Positions 51,321-59,160 of a stretch of DNA of 64,000 nt are shown here, piece after piece. Source of the DNA: Tistlia sp040905785 (GTDB taxonomy: Bacteria > Pseudomonadota > Alphaproteobacteria > Kiloniellales > DSM-21159); contig NZ_JBBDQW010000005.1 of the NCBI RefSeq assembly GCF_040905785.1, positions 124,001 to 188,000 of the forward strand, written 5' to 3'. A model generated the notes under the pieces. That model was not told the DNA's origin. It did no database searches and saw only the letters and a list, made by a program, of their open reading frames with translations. The position numbers were made by a program, and so were the translations under genes. The first letter of the stretch is position 1, and every line of letters begins with the position of its first letter.

Positions 51321-51794
51321 TCCGGCGACGTCTACGGGATCGAGGGCGCCCACGATGCCGCCTTCGAGGTCGTGCTGGTGACCATCGGCGTGCTCGGCTG
51401 GATGCCGGAGCTGCCGGACTTCTTCGCGGTCGCCGCCCGCCTGCTCAGGCCCGGCGGAGTGCTGCTCTTGCACGAGCAGCACCCCTTCACGAACATGCTC
51501 GAGCCCAGGGCCGAGCGGCCCTTCGAGCCGCAGCATTCCTACTTCCGCAGCGCGCCCTTCGCCGAGAGCGCGGCGATCGTCTATGACGGCGGCGCCACTC
51601 TGCCGGTGCCGACGCACTACTGGTTCGTCCACACCCTGTCCGACGTGGTCATGGGGGCGCTCGGCGCCGGTCTCAACCTGGAGAGCCTGCGCGAGTATCC
51701 TGAAAACATCTCCTCCGCCGAATGGGACCTCTACGAGACGCGCGAGGGCCTCGAGCTGCCGCTCAGCTACACCCTGGTGGCGCGCAAGTCCTAG
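51321..51794 (+). pseudogene. 3' fragment of the interrupted SAM-dependent methyltransferase gene
   Basis: From 51321 the frame reads SGDVYGIEGAHDAAFEVVLV, then TIGVLGWMPELPDFFAVAARLLRPGGVLLLHEQHPFTN, the C-terminal two-thirds of a class I methyltransferase (motif IV-like region onward). It ends normally at 51792-51794. A stop codon (51315-51317) closes the frame just upstream, so it has no native start; an internal GTG (51372) would give only a fragment. High GC returns here. It is the partner of the fragment at 47516. Confidence 0.87.
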
Positions 51795-51841
51795 CGAGAC
51801 ATGGCGCCAGGCCAATCGACGGTCAGGAGATCTACGGCGAC

Positions 51842-52696
51842 TCAGGCGCCGAGCCGGGCGCGCAGGCGACCGAGGGGCCCGGACGCTTCGCGGACCAGGC
51901 GCAGGCCGAGGTTGGCCGGCGGCACCCCGACCGAGCAGGCACCCGCCTTGGGATCGCGGATGAAGTCGGTCATGTAGGCGCGGTGCCGGCCCTGGGCGAT
52001 GCGGACGCCGCAGTTCTCGTGGGCGCTCACGGCCCCGGTCTCGGGATCGCTGCGAAAGCGCACGAAGCAGGTGCTGGTCCACTCCCAGACGTTGCCGGCG
52101 AGGTCGAGCAGGCCGTGCTCGTTGCGCCCGAAGCCGCCGACCGGCCGCGGCCGCGATTCGAGGGGCTCTCGGTCGGCGGCCATGGCCTCGTAGGAGGCGA
52201 GCCAGCGCTTGGCGGGATCGGCGGGATCGCTCACCTCGGTGTAGACGTCGTCGCGGTAGCGCGAGCCGGCCGCCAGCGCCCACTCGCGGTCGCTCGGCAG
52301 CCGGTAGGACCGCCCGGTCTCCCGGGACAGCCAGGCCGCATAATCCGCCGCGTCGAGCCACGAGACGCCGACCAGCGGCAGCTCCGGCTCGCCCGGCCCG
52401 GCGAGCGGCCGGCAGGCCGCCGCGGCGACGCAGGCCTGGTACTCGCCGCGGGTCACCTGGCGCTGCATGATTTCGAAGGGCCGCTCCGCCGCGATCCCGA
52501 CGAGCGGCCCGTTGACCGGCGTGCCACCCGACCGGAACTCGCCGGGCGAGCGGTACTCGACGCGCGCCGCCTCGATCCGCACCAGGGGCGGCTCCTCCGC
52601 CGCCCCGGGCCGGCCCGGCAGGAAGGCGTAGCCCTGGAACAGGACCAGAAGGCCGAGCCCGGCAAGGCCGCTCGCGACGACGCTCTTGGGACGCAT
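51842..52696 (-). CDS. nirV: NirV-type formylglycine-generating-enzyme family protein
   Basis: A 284-aa FGE-sulfatase (SUMF1) family protein with an N-terminal membrane anchor or signal (VVASGLAGLGLLVLFQGYAFLPG). Family motifs are QRQVTRGEYQACVAAAAC, PLVGVSWLDAADYAAWLSRETGRSYRLPSDREWALAAG and GLLDLAGNVWEWTSTC. The usual active-site cysteine pair near the C-terminus is not evident, so formylglycine synthesis is doubtful. The gene lies directly downstream of nirK, the classic position of nirV, whose role is unknown. GGAGG lies 8 bases above the ATG. Confidence 0.85.
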   Translation of the reverse strand: MRPKSVVASGLAGLGLLVLFQGYAFLPGRPGAAEEPPLVRIEAARVEYRSPGEFRSGGTPVNGPLVGIAAERPFEIMQRQVTRGEYQACVAAAACRPLAGPGEPELPLVGVSWLDAADYAAWLSRETGRSYRLPSDREWALAAGSRYRDDVYTEVSDPADPAKRWLASYEAMAADREPLESRPRPVGGFGRNEHGLLDLAGNVWEWTSTCFVRFRSDPETGAVSAHENCGVRIAQGRHRAYMTDFIRDPKAGACSVGVPPANLGLRLVREASGPLGRLRARLGA

Positions 52697-52759
52697 GTCC
52701 GAAACCTCCGGGCCCGCCCTCGGTGGAGGGCGGGCCGCGCGCTTACCGGGACTGCCGGC

Positions 52760-53878
52760 TCACTGCACCAGGATCGGCGAGGGCGCCGCCACCTGGGTCA
52801 TCAGGTCCTCGTTCCACTCGCCCTCGACCTTGACGTGGGCGGTGGCGCCGAGCTCGGCGGCCTCGATGAGGTTGTGGTTGACGTAGGCGTAGATGCCCGG
52901 CTGCAGGAAGGTGTAGATCGCCGCCGCCGCGCTGCCGCCCCGCACGAACCAGGTCTCCAGGTCCTGCTCCGGCGGATTGGCGAACTTGCCGGTCTCCCAG
53001 ACCCAGTCGCCGTGGCCGCCGATCAGGTGCGGGCGGGTGTCGCGGTTGGCGCTGGAGTGGATGAACAGCACCGTCTCCCCCACCTTCGAGGTCAGGGCGT
53101 TCTCGCCGGTCAGGGCGCCCTTCCTGCCGTTGAAGACGACGTGGCTGGGGATCAGCCCGCGCATGGCGTCCATGGTGTCGGCGTAGGAGTCGCCGAGGCT
53201 CTCGAAGGTCATGTAGGCGCCGTCCGGCCCCTTCGGGATGTAGAGGTCGAACTCGCCGATCGTGTAGACGCGGTCGTAGCGAAGCGGAGTCCCCTTGGCA
53301 TCCTTCAGGCCGTCGCGCGGCAGCACCATTAGCGTGCCGCTCATGCCGCTGACGACATGCCAGGGCACCATGCCCTCGGGCGCGCAGTGGTAGACGAAGA
53401 CGCCGGAGCGCGTCGCCTTGAAGCGCAGGGTGACCTGCTCGCCGGGGCTGACGAAGGTCAGCTGGGCGCCCCCGAGCGCACCGGTCGCCGCATGGAAGTC
53501 GATGTTGTGCGGCATCGAGTTGGTCTGGGGGTTGACCAGGGTCAGCTGCACGTAGTCACCCTCGTGGACGACCATGGTCGGACCCGGCATCGAGCCGTCG
53601 AAGGTCATGGCCTGGAAGGTCGTGCCCTCGTCGTCGACGACCACTGCCTTCTCCTCGATGGTCATCGTGAACTCGACGACCTTGGGCGCGCCCACGGCGA
53701 CCTGCTCGTGGGCCATCACCCCCGGTGGCGGCACCAGCGTCGCCCGGACGCGCTCGAGGCCCTCGGCCGGCTCGGCCGTCTGCAAGGCATTGGCCGGGGT
53801 CGCCGCGACCAGGGAAGCCATGGCGGCGCCGAGCGGGGCGATAGCGGCGCCGATCAGGGCGGTGCGACGGGTGATCAT
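52760..53878 (-). CDS. nirK: Copper-containing nitrite reductase
   Basis: A 372-aa periplasmic enzyme that reduces nitrite to nitric oxide in denitrification. The N-terminus is a signal peptide with an RR (MITRRTALIGAAIAPLGAAMA). Two cupredoxin domains follow. Copper ligands are visible: H124 and H129 in SMPHNIDFH, with catalytic Asp127; H164-C165 in FVYHC; H174 and M179 in VPWHVVSGM. The second-domain His is in RPHLIGGHGDWVW. Start 53878 has GAGGAGG ahead; the frame to 53935 lacks support. A TTG-N8-CAA box lies 58 bases upstream. Confidence 0.96.
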   Translation of the reverse strand: MITRRTALIGAAIAPLGAAMASLVAATPANALQTAEPAEGLERVRATLVPPPGVMAHEQVAVGAPKVVEFTMTIEEKAVVVDDEGTTFQAMTFDGSMPGPTMVVHEGDYVQLTLVNPQTNSMPHNIDFHAATGALGGAQLTFVSPGEQVTLRFKATRSGVFVYHCAPEGMVPWHVVSGMSGTLMVLPRDGLKDAKGTPLRYDRVYTIGEFDLYIPKGPDGAYMTFESLGDSYADTMDAMRGLIPSHVVFNGRKGALTGENALTSKVGETVLFIHSSANRDTRPHLIGGHGDWVWETGKFANPPEQDLETWFVRGGSAAAAIYTFLQPGIYAYVNHNLIEAAELGATAHVKVEGEWNEDLMTQVAAPSPILVQ

Positions 53879-53935
53879 CACTGCATCCTCCTCAGGTTGA
53901 TGAGAAGGAACTAAGCACGACCGTGGCAGGATCAC

Positions 53936-53949
53936 TTGTTGCGGCGCAA
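53936..53949 (-). promoter_or_regulatory. FNR/NnrR-type box upstream of nirK
   Basis: TTG-TTGCGGCG-CAA (TTGCGCCGCAACAA on the minus strand) fits the TTG-N8-CAA spacing of Crp/Fnr-family sites. Those of NnrR/DNR control nirK in related bacteria. Its place 58 bases above the nirK ATG fits activation under nitric oxide or low oxygen. Confidence 0.55.
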
Positions 53950-53993
53950 ATGAGCGCGTCGCCGTCGAGGATTGCGACCTCGGACTGCCGGCG

Positions 53994-54959
53994 TCAGTCC
54001 TCGCCCTCGTCCTTCTTCGCCTCGCGGGCGTCGAAGGTGCCGGCCTGGCCGAGCTGGATCACGCCGCGGCGGATCTCGCGGGTGCGCTGGAACAGGTCCT
54101 CCAGTGCCTCGCCCTCGCCCCAGCGGATCGCCCGCTGCAGGCGCGACAGGTCCTCGCCGAAGCGCTGCAGGATCTCCAGCACGGCCTCGCGGTTGTTGAG
54201 GAAGATGTCGCGCCACATCACCGGGTCGGAGCCGGCGATGCGGGTGAAGTCGCGGAAGCCGCCGGCGGCGAACTTGACGACCTCGCCACGCTCGCTCTCG
54301 GCGAGGTCGAAGGCGGTGCCGACGATGGTGTAGGAGATCAAGTGCGGCAGGTGGCTGGTCATCGCCAGTACCTTGTCGTGGTGCGCCGCCTCCATGGTCT
54401 CGACCCGGGCGCCGCAGCGCCGCCACAGCTCCGCGACCCGCTCGACAGCCGCGGCGTCGGTGCCCGGCGGCGGCGTCAGGACGCAGTAGCGCTCCTCGAA
54501 GAGGTCGGCGAAGCCGGCCCCCGGACCCGAATGCTCGGTGCCGGCGATCGGGTGGCCCGGCACGAAGTGCACGCCCTCGGGCAGCGCCGGCCCGACGTCG
54601 CGGATCACCGCCTGCTTGACCGAGCCGACGTCGCTGACGATGGCGCCGGGCTTCAGCGCCGGCGCGATCGCCTCGGCAACCGCCGCGTTGGCGCCGACCG
54701 GCACGCAGAGCACGACCAGGTCGGCATCGGCGACCGCCTCGGCCGGGTCGCCATGGACGCTGTCGGTCAGGCGCAGCCGCTCGACGACCTCGCGCGAGCC
54801 GGCGCTGCGCGCATAGCCGGCCAGCCGGCCGGCCAGGCCGTGGCGCCGGCAGGCCAGCGCCAGCGAGGAGCCGATCAGGCCGACGCCGAGGATGGCGATC
54901 TTGCCGAACATCGGGGCCTGCGGGGCCTCCGCCCGGGCGGGCTCGTCCGAACCGCTCAT
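53994..54959 (-). CDS. tyrC: Prephenate/cyclohexadienyl dehydrogenase
   Basis: A 321-aa TyrA-family dehydrogenase for tyrosine synthesis. The N-terminal Rossmann domain has IAILGVGLIGSSLALACRRHG, then VVLCVPVGANAAVAE and DVGSVKQAVIRDV. The catalytic His lies in HFVPGHPIAGTEHSGP, and SHLPHLISYTIVGTAF is a further family motif. No ACT domain is present. Its ATG overlaps the hisC stop (ATGA). It closes the chorismate mutase-hisC-tyrC operon, a layout of arogenate/prephenate routes in alphaproteobacteria. Confidence 0.94.
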   Translation of the reverse strand: MSGSDEPARAEAPQAPMFGKIAILGVGLIGSSLALACRRHGLAGRLAGYARSAGSREVVERLRLTDSVHGDPAEAVADADLVVLCVPVGANAAVAEAIAPALKPGAIVSDVGSVKQAVIRDVGPALPEGVHFVPGHPIAGTEHSGPGAGFADLFEERYCVLTPPPGTDAAAVERVAELWRRCGARVETMEAAHHDKVLAMTSHLPHLISYTIVGTAFDLAESERGEVVKFAAGGFRDFTRIAGSDPVMWRDIFLNNREAVLEILQRFGEDLSRLQRAIRWGEGEALEDLFQRTREIRRGVIQLGQAGTFDAREAKKDEGED

Positions 54960-56026
54960 TGGCGGTAGCGTTCCAGCGCGTCGACGACGGCCTGCATCTC
55001 CTCGTCGGTGCCGAGGGTGATGCGCAGGTGCTCGGGCAGGCCGTAGGCGCCGACCGGGCGCACCAGCACGCCCTGGCTCTTCAGGAAGTCCGCCGCGCCC
55101 TGGGCGTCGCCGAAGCGCACCAGCACGAAGTTGCCGACGCTCGGCTCGGCGCGCAGGTTGAGCCGCTCGAGCTGGCGCACGAACCAAGCGTGGATGCGGG
55201 CGTTGTGGGCGCGGCTGCGCTCGACGTGGTGGGCGTCGCCGATCGCCGCGACGCCGGCGGCCAGCGCCGCGGCGCTGACGTTGAAGGGCCCGCGCACGCG
55301 ATTGAGGACGTCGATCACGGCTTCCGGCCCGTAGGCCCAGCCCAGGCGCAGCGCCGCCAAGCCGTGAATCTTGGAGAAGGTCCGCAGCACGACGACGTTC
55401 GGGAAGCGCTCGACCAGGGACAGGCCGTCGTCGTAGTCGGAGGCCTCGACGTACTCGGCATAGGCCGCGTCGATGACCAGCAGCACCCGGGACGGCAGGC
55501 GCTCGGCGAGGCCGCGCAGCGTCTCGTAGGGCAGGTAGCTGCCGGTCGGATTGTTCGGGTTGGCCAGGAACAGCAGGCGGGTGCGCTCGGTGACGGCGCC
55601 GAGCAGGGCCTCGACGTCGGCGGTCAGGCTGCGCTCCGGCACGGTGACCGGGGTGGCACCGGCGCTGCGCGCCGAGATGCCGTACATCAGGAAGCCGTGG
55701 CGGCTGTAGAGCACCTCGTCGCCCGGACCGGCATAGGCGCGCACCAGCAAGGCGATCAGCTCGTCGGAGCCGGCACCGCAGACCAGCCGCTCGAAGTTCA
55801 GGCCGTAGCGCTCGGCGAGCGCCCGCCGCAGGGCCAGGGCGCCGCCGTCGGGGTAACGGTTGAGGTCGCCCGACAGGGCCCGGTAGGCCTCGACCGCCTT
55901 GGGGCTGGGGCCGAGCGGGTTCTCGTTGGCGGCCAGGCGGATCGCCGTGGCGCGGCCCTCGACCTTGGACTCGCCGCCGACGTAGGGCGCGATCTCGAGG
56001 ATGCCGGGGCGCGGAACCAGGGTCAC
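54956..56026 (-). CDS. hisC: Histidinol-phosphate / aromatic aminotransferase
   Basis: A 356-aa class I/II PLP aminotransferase. Motifs are RLAANENPLGPSPKAVEAYR, CGAGSDELIALLVRAY, FLANPNNPTGSYLPYETL, VIDAAYAEYVEASDY and the PLP-Lys region RTFSKIHGLAALRLGWAYG. Enzymes of this HisC2 type act on histidinol phosphate and often on prephenate or phenylpyruvate too; the aromatic operon context suggests the latter role as well. The start is GTG (56026), overlapping the upstream stop by GTGA. Confidence 0.92.
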   Translation of the reverse strand: MTLVPRPGILEIAPYVGGESKVEGRATAIRLAANENPLGPSPKAVEAYRALSGDLNRYPDGGALALRRALAERYGLNFERLVCGAGSDELIALLVRAYAGPGDEVLYSRHGFLMYGISARSAGATPVTVPERSLTADVEALLGAVTERTRLLFLANPNNPTGSYLPYETLRGLAERLPSRVLLVIDAAYAEYVEASDYDDGLSLVERFPNVVVLRTFSKIHGLAALRLGWAYGPEAVIDVLNRVRGPFNVSAAALAAGVAAIGDAHHVERSRAHNARIHAWFVRQLERLNLRAEPSVGNFVLVRFGDAQGAADFLKSQGVLVRPVGAYGLPEHLRITLGTDEEMQAVVDALERYRQ

Positions 56027-56916
56027 GGTAAACGGGCCTCCAGCTTGCTGGCGCTCTGCCAGTCGCAAAGATCGGCGTCCTCGAAGGGCACGGCATAGGC
56101 GCCGACCGCGGTCACCTGCACGACCCTGCTCTCGACCGCGCCGGCCAGGCGGGTCAGGCGCGCGTCGTCGGGCGCGACGAAGCCCTCGACCTCGATCAGG
56201 TAGAGCCAGCGGGTGTCGTCGTCGCGCCAGGCCGAGGTCTCGCGCTGGATCAGCTCGGCCTTGGCCAGCCAGTCGCGCAGGGCGCTGCGGCTGATCTGTT
56301 CCGCGGTCTCGAGGATCAGGTAGCTGCGGTCCTCGCCGCTGGCTTCCAGCGGCGACAGGGTGACGACCAGCGCCGCGGTGCCGTCGGCCGCGCTCGGTGC
56401 CGCGGCGACCGCGACCGGCAGGCGGGCGACGATGCGCGGCACGGCCTCGCCGTTGCGCCCGAGAAAGCGCCACCAGGGATCGGCCTCGCCGTCGCTGGGC
56501 AGCGGCAGCACGGCGATCGCCGCCTCGCCCTCGGCGACGGCATGGACCGCCCGCACCGGCGAGCCGAGGTCGGTGATCGGCGTCAGCACGCCGAACTGCT
56601 CGCGCGCCAGCTGGGCCAGCTTGGCGCCGCCGCCGACCGCGACCTTCAGGGAGATCTGCTGTGCCAGGGAGGCCGAGAATATCTCCCGCCAAAGACGCAC
56701 CAGGACAGCCCGGGGCAGCGAGCCGCGGTGCCGCGCGACCAGCCGGCGCAGGACGGCGGCCTCGCGCGCCGGCCGCAGCGCCGAGGCGTTCGGTCCCTTG
56801 GTCATGCCGACCCGCCGCGACACCTCGGTGCGGCGGATCAGGAGCTCCTGGATCGCGTCATCGATCTCGTCGATTTCGCGACGCAGAGCGTCGAGCGTCG
56901 CCGGAGCCTGTGCCAT
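56023..56916 (-). CDS. Chorismate mutase with degenerate prephenate dehydratase-like region
   Basis: A 297-aa protein. The N-terminal 90 residues are an AroQ-type chorismate mutase (LDALRREIDEIDDAIQELLIRRTEVSRRVGMTKG ... RPAREAAVLRRLVARH). The middle (about 110-210) has a prephenate-dehydratase-like layout, but the usual TRF substrate motif and the GP-x-G-(T/S)-(F/Y)-(S) start are not seen. The C-terminal stretch (TRWLYLIEVEGFVAPDDARLTRLAGAVESRVVQVTAVGAYAVP) resembles an ACT module. It probably only converts chorismate to prephenate. First gene of the aromatic operon, divergent from metX. Confidence 0.85.
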   Translation of the reverse strand: MAQAPATLDALRREIDEIDDAIQELLIRRTEVSRRVGMTKGPNASALRPAREAAVLRRLVARHRGSLPRAVLVRLWREIFSASLAQQISLKVAVGGGAKLAQLAREQFGVLTPITDLGSPVRAVHAVAEGEAAIAVLPLPSDGEADPWWRFLGRNGEAVPRIVARLPVAVAAAPSAADGTAALVVTLSPLEASGEDRSYLILETAEQISRSALRDWLAKAELIQRETSAWRDDDTRWLYLIEVEGFVAPDDARLTRLAGAVESRVVQVTAVGAYAVPFEDADLCDWQSASKLEARLP

Positions 56917-57148
56917 GGTACCGCTGTTCGGGAGTCCGCCGGGGGGTTGAGGGCAGGGGCGTTAGGTGCCCCGCCGGCCAGGAACGGCCGGCCGCTAGTG
57001 ATAGTCCGCGCGTCTCGCGAAATCAAAGGGATCGTAGCGGTGCCGCGGCAGGGCGCCCATCTCTGCTGTAACATTGACAGGCCGCGGCGGCGCCGCGCTT
57101 ACTTGCCGCCCCCTTTTTCTCTCTGCTTCAGGAATGCCCGGCCCTGCC

Positions 57149-58411
57149 ATGACCACTCAGGACGCCAGTCCCGGCCTCGCCGACCGGCCGCAGCCGGCCT
57201 CCGCCGAGTCGCGGCCGNNNNNNNNNNGGGGGGGGGGGGCCGCGCAGGTCGTGCTGGCCGCCGACCGGCCGATGCCGCTGGACAGCGGCGCGCAGCTCGG
57301 CCCCTTCACCGTCGCGTACCGCACCTACGGCAGGCTGAACGCCGAGAAGTCGAACGCCATCCTGGTCTGCCACGCGCTGACCGGCGACCAGTACATGGCC
57401 GAGCCGCACCCGGTGACCGGCCGGCCGGGCTGGTGGGAAGTCATGGTCGGTCCGGGCCGGCCGCTCGACACCGAGCGGTTCTTCGTGATCTGCGCCAACG
57501 TCCTGGGCGGCTGCATGGGCACGACCGGTCCGCACGACCTCGACCCGGCCACCGGTCGGCCTTGGGGGCCGAGCTTCCCGGTGGTCACGATCGGCGACAT
57601 GGTGCGCGCGCAGCGGCTGCTGGTCGACCATCTCGGCATCGCCCGGCTGTTCGCCGTGGTCGGCGGCTCGATGGGCGGCATGCAGGTCCTGGAGTGGGCG
57701 GCGCGCTATCCCGAGCGGGTCCTGGCCGCCGTGCCGATCGCGACCGCGGCCCATCACACCGCGCAGAACATCGCCTTCCACGAGGTCGGACGCCAGGCGA
57801 TCATGGCCGATCCCGACTGGGAGGAGGGCTGGTACCAGATCTCCGGCAAGACGCCGCGGCGCGGCATGGCGGTGGCGCGCATGACCGCCCACGTCACCTA
57901 CCTCTCGGAGCAGGCCCTGCACCGCAAGTTCGGCCGCCGCCTGCAGGACCGCCAGAAGCCCTCCTTCGGCTTCGACGCGGACTTCCAGGTCGAGAGCTAC
58001 CTGCGCTACCAGGGCTCGAGCTTCGGCGACCGCTTCGACGCCAACTCCTACCTCTACATCACCCGGGCGATGGACTACTTCGACCTGGCGGCCGAGCACG
58101 GCGGCGTACTGGCGGCCGCCTTCCGCGAGTCACCGGTGCGCTTCTGCGTGATGTCCTTCACCAGCGACTGGCTGTTCCCGACCAGCGAGGCCAAGCGCAT
58201 CGTCCACGCGCTCAACTCGGTCGCCGCCGACGTCTCCTTCGTCGAGTGCCACAGCGACAAGGGACACGACGCCTTCCTGCTGATCGAGCCCGAGTTCCAC
58301 GAGACCCTGAACGGCTTCCTGAACGGCTGCTGCGAGCGCCTGGGGCTGCCCCAGGGCGAGCTCAAGCCGCTCGACCTGAGCTACGACCCGACCCGGGACC
58401 GGGTCACGTGA
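57149..58411 (+). CDS. metX: Homoserine O-acetyltransferase (contains an assembly gap)
   Basis: An alpha/beta-hydrolase-fold acyltransferase of methionine synthesis, about 420 aa. The oxyanion/early motif is SNAILVCHALTGDQYMAE, the nucleophile elbow GGSMGGMQVLEWAARYPERV (Ser), and the C-terminal FTSDWLFPTSEAKRIVHAL and DKGHDAFLLIEPEFHE supply Asp and His. ATG 57149 (MTTQDASPG) is used; ATG 57134 is also possible. Ten Ns (57218-57227) lie in the variable N-terminal region, so the true length and frame there are unknown. Whether acetyl or succinyl is transferred cannot be fixed by eye. metW overlaps by GTGA. Confidence 0.93.
   Translation: MTTQDASPGLADRPQPASAESRPXXXXGGGAAQVVLAADRPMPLDSGAQLGPFTVAYRTYGRLNAEKSNAILVCHALTGDQYMAEPHPVTGRPGWWEVMVGPGRPLDTERFFVICANVLGGCMGTTGPHDLDPATGRPWGPSFPVVTIGDMVRAQRLLVDHLGIARLFAVVGGSMGGMQVLEWAARYPERVLAAVPIATAAHHTAQNIAFHEVGRQAIMADPDWEEGWYQISGKTPRRGMAVARMTAHVTYLSEQALHRKFGRRLQDRQKPSFGFDADFQVESYLRYQGSSFGDRFDANSYLYITRAMDYFDLAAEHGGVLAAAFRESPVRFCVMSFTSDWLFPTSEAKRIVHALNSVAADVSFVECHSDKGHDAFLLIEPEFHETLNGFLNGCCERLGLPQGELKPLDLSYDPTRDRVT
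57218..57227. other. Assembly gap of 10 N followed by a 12-G run
   Basis: Ten undetermined bases are followed by twelve consecutive Gs (57228-57239). The run probably marks a sequencing failure at a homopolymer or strong structure. Gap size 10 is likely a placeholder, so coordinates downstream may be shifted relative to the real chromosome. Confidence 0.97.
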
Positions 58412-59067
58412 GCCCGCTGGATTCGCCGGCGCTGCGCGCCCGGGCGCCCGGCCGGCGGGCCGACATCCGCGCCGACCTGCTGCTGATCGCCGACATGATC
58501 GAGCCCGGCAGCCGGGTCCTCGACGTCGGCTGCGGCGACGGCACGCTGCTCGACTACCTGGTGCATTTCAAGCAGGTCACGGGTCGCGGCCTCGAGCTCA
58601 GCCAGGAAGGCGTCAACGCCTGCGTCTCGCACGGGCTCTCGGCGATCCAGGGCGACGCCGACCGCGACCTCGCCGACTATCCCGACGGCACCTTCGACTA
58701 CGTCGTGCTGTCGCGCACCCTGCAGGCGACCCAGAACCCCCGCGAGGTCCTGGAGCACCTGGTGCGCATCGGCGCGCGCGCCATCGTCTCCTTCCCGAAC
58801 TTCGGCTACTGGCGCATCCGCTGGTCGCTGCTGACCAGAGGCCGCATGCCGGTGACCCGCTCGCTGCCCGACCCCTGGTGGGAGACGCCGAACATCCACC
58901 TCTGCACGATCCGCGACTTCCGCGAGCTCTGCGAGCGAAGCGGCATCGCCATCGAGCGCGCCCTGACGATCGGTCCCGACAACCGGGCCCGGCCGATCGG
59001 CTCGACGCGCCGCGCCAATCTCCTGGGCCAGGACGGCGTGTTCCTGCTGAAGCGCGCGCCAGGCTAG
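58408..59067 (+). CDS. metW: MetW methyltransferase-like protein
   Basis: A 219-aa class I SAM-methyltransferase-fold protein that accompanies MetX in methionine synthesis in many proteobacteria. Motifs are SRVLDVGCGDGTLLDYLVHFK, GRGLELSQEGVNACVSHGLSAIQGDADRDLADYPDGTFDYVVLSRTLQATQNPREVLEHLVRIG and FPNFGYWRIRWSLLTRGRMPVTRSLPDPWWETPNIHLCTIRDF. The start is GTG, overlapping the metX stop (GTGA), which implies fixed stoichiometry. Confidence 0.95.
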   Translation: MSPLDSPALRARAPGRRADIRADLLLIADMIEPGSRVLDVGCGDGTLLDYLVHFKQVTGRGLELSQEGVNACVSHGLSAIQGDADRDLADYPDGTFDYVVLSRTLQATQNPREVLEHLVRIGARAIVSFPNFGYWRIRWSLLTRGRMPVTRSLPDPWWETPNIHLCTIRDFRELCERSGIAIERALTIGPDNRARPIGSTRRANLLGQDGVFLLKRAPG

Positions 59068-59160
59068 CCTGACCGACCGACGGGAAGCGCCCGGGCCGAC
59101 GTTGAAGGGGCAAGGTCGTGAGAAACGATCCTCCCTCGTCCAACCCAGGAGATCCCTTCC

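Noticed and set aside
51722..53332. 536-codon plus-strand frame opposite nirV and nirK
   Set aside because: nirK has a full set of copper ligands on the other strand; the plus frame has no domain.
57149..58411. metX as a frameshifted pseudogene
   Set aside because: The only anomaly is the N gap in a variable region; all catalytic motifs downstream are in one frame.
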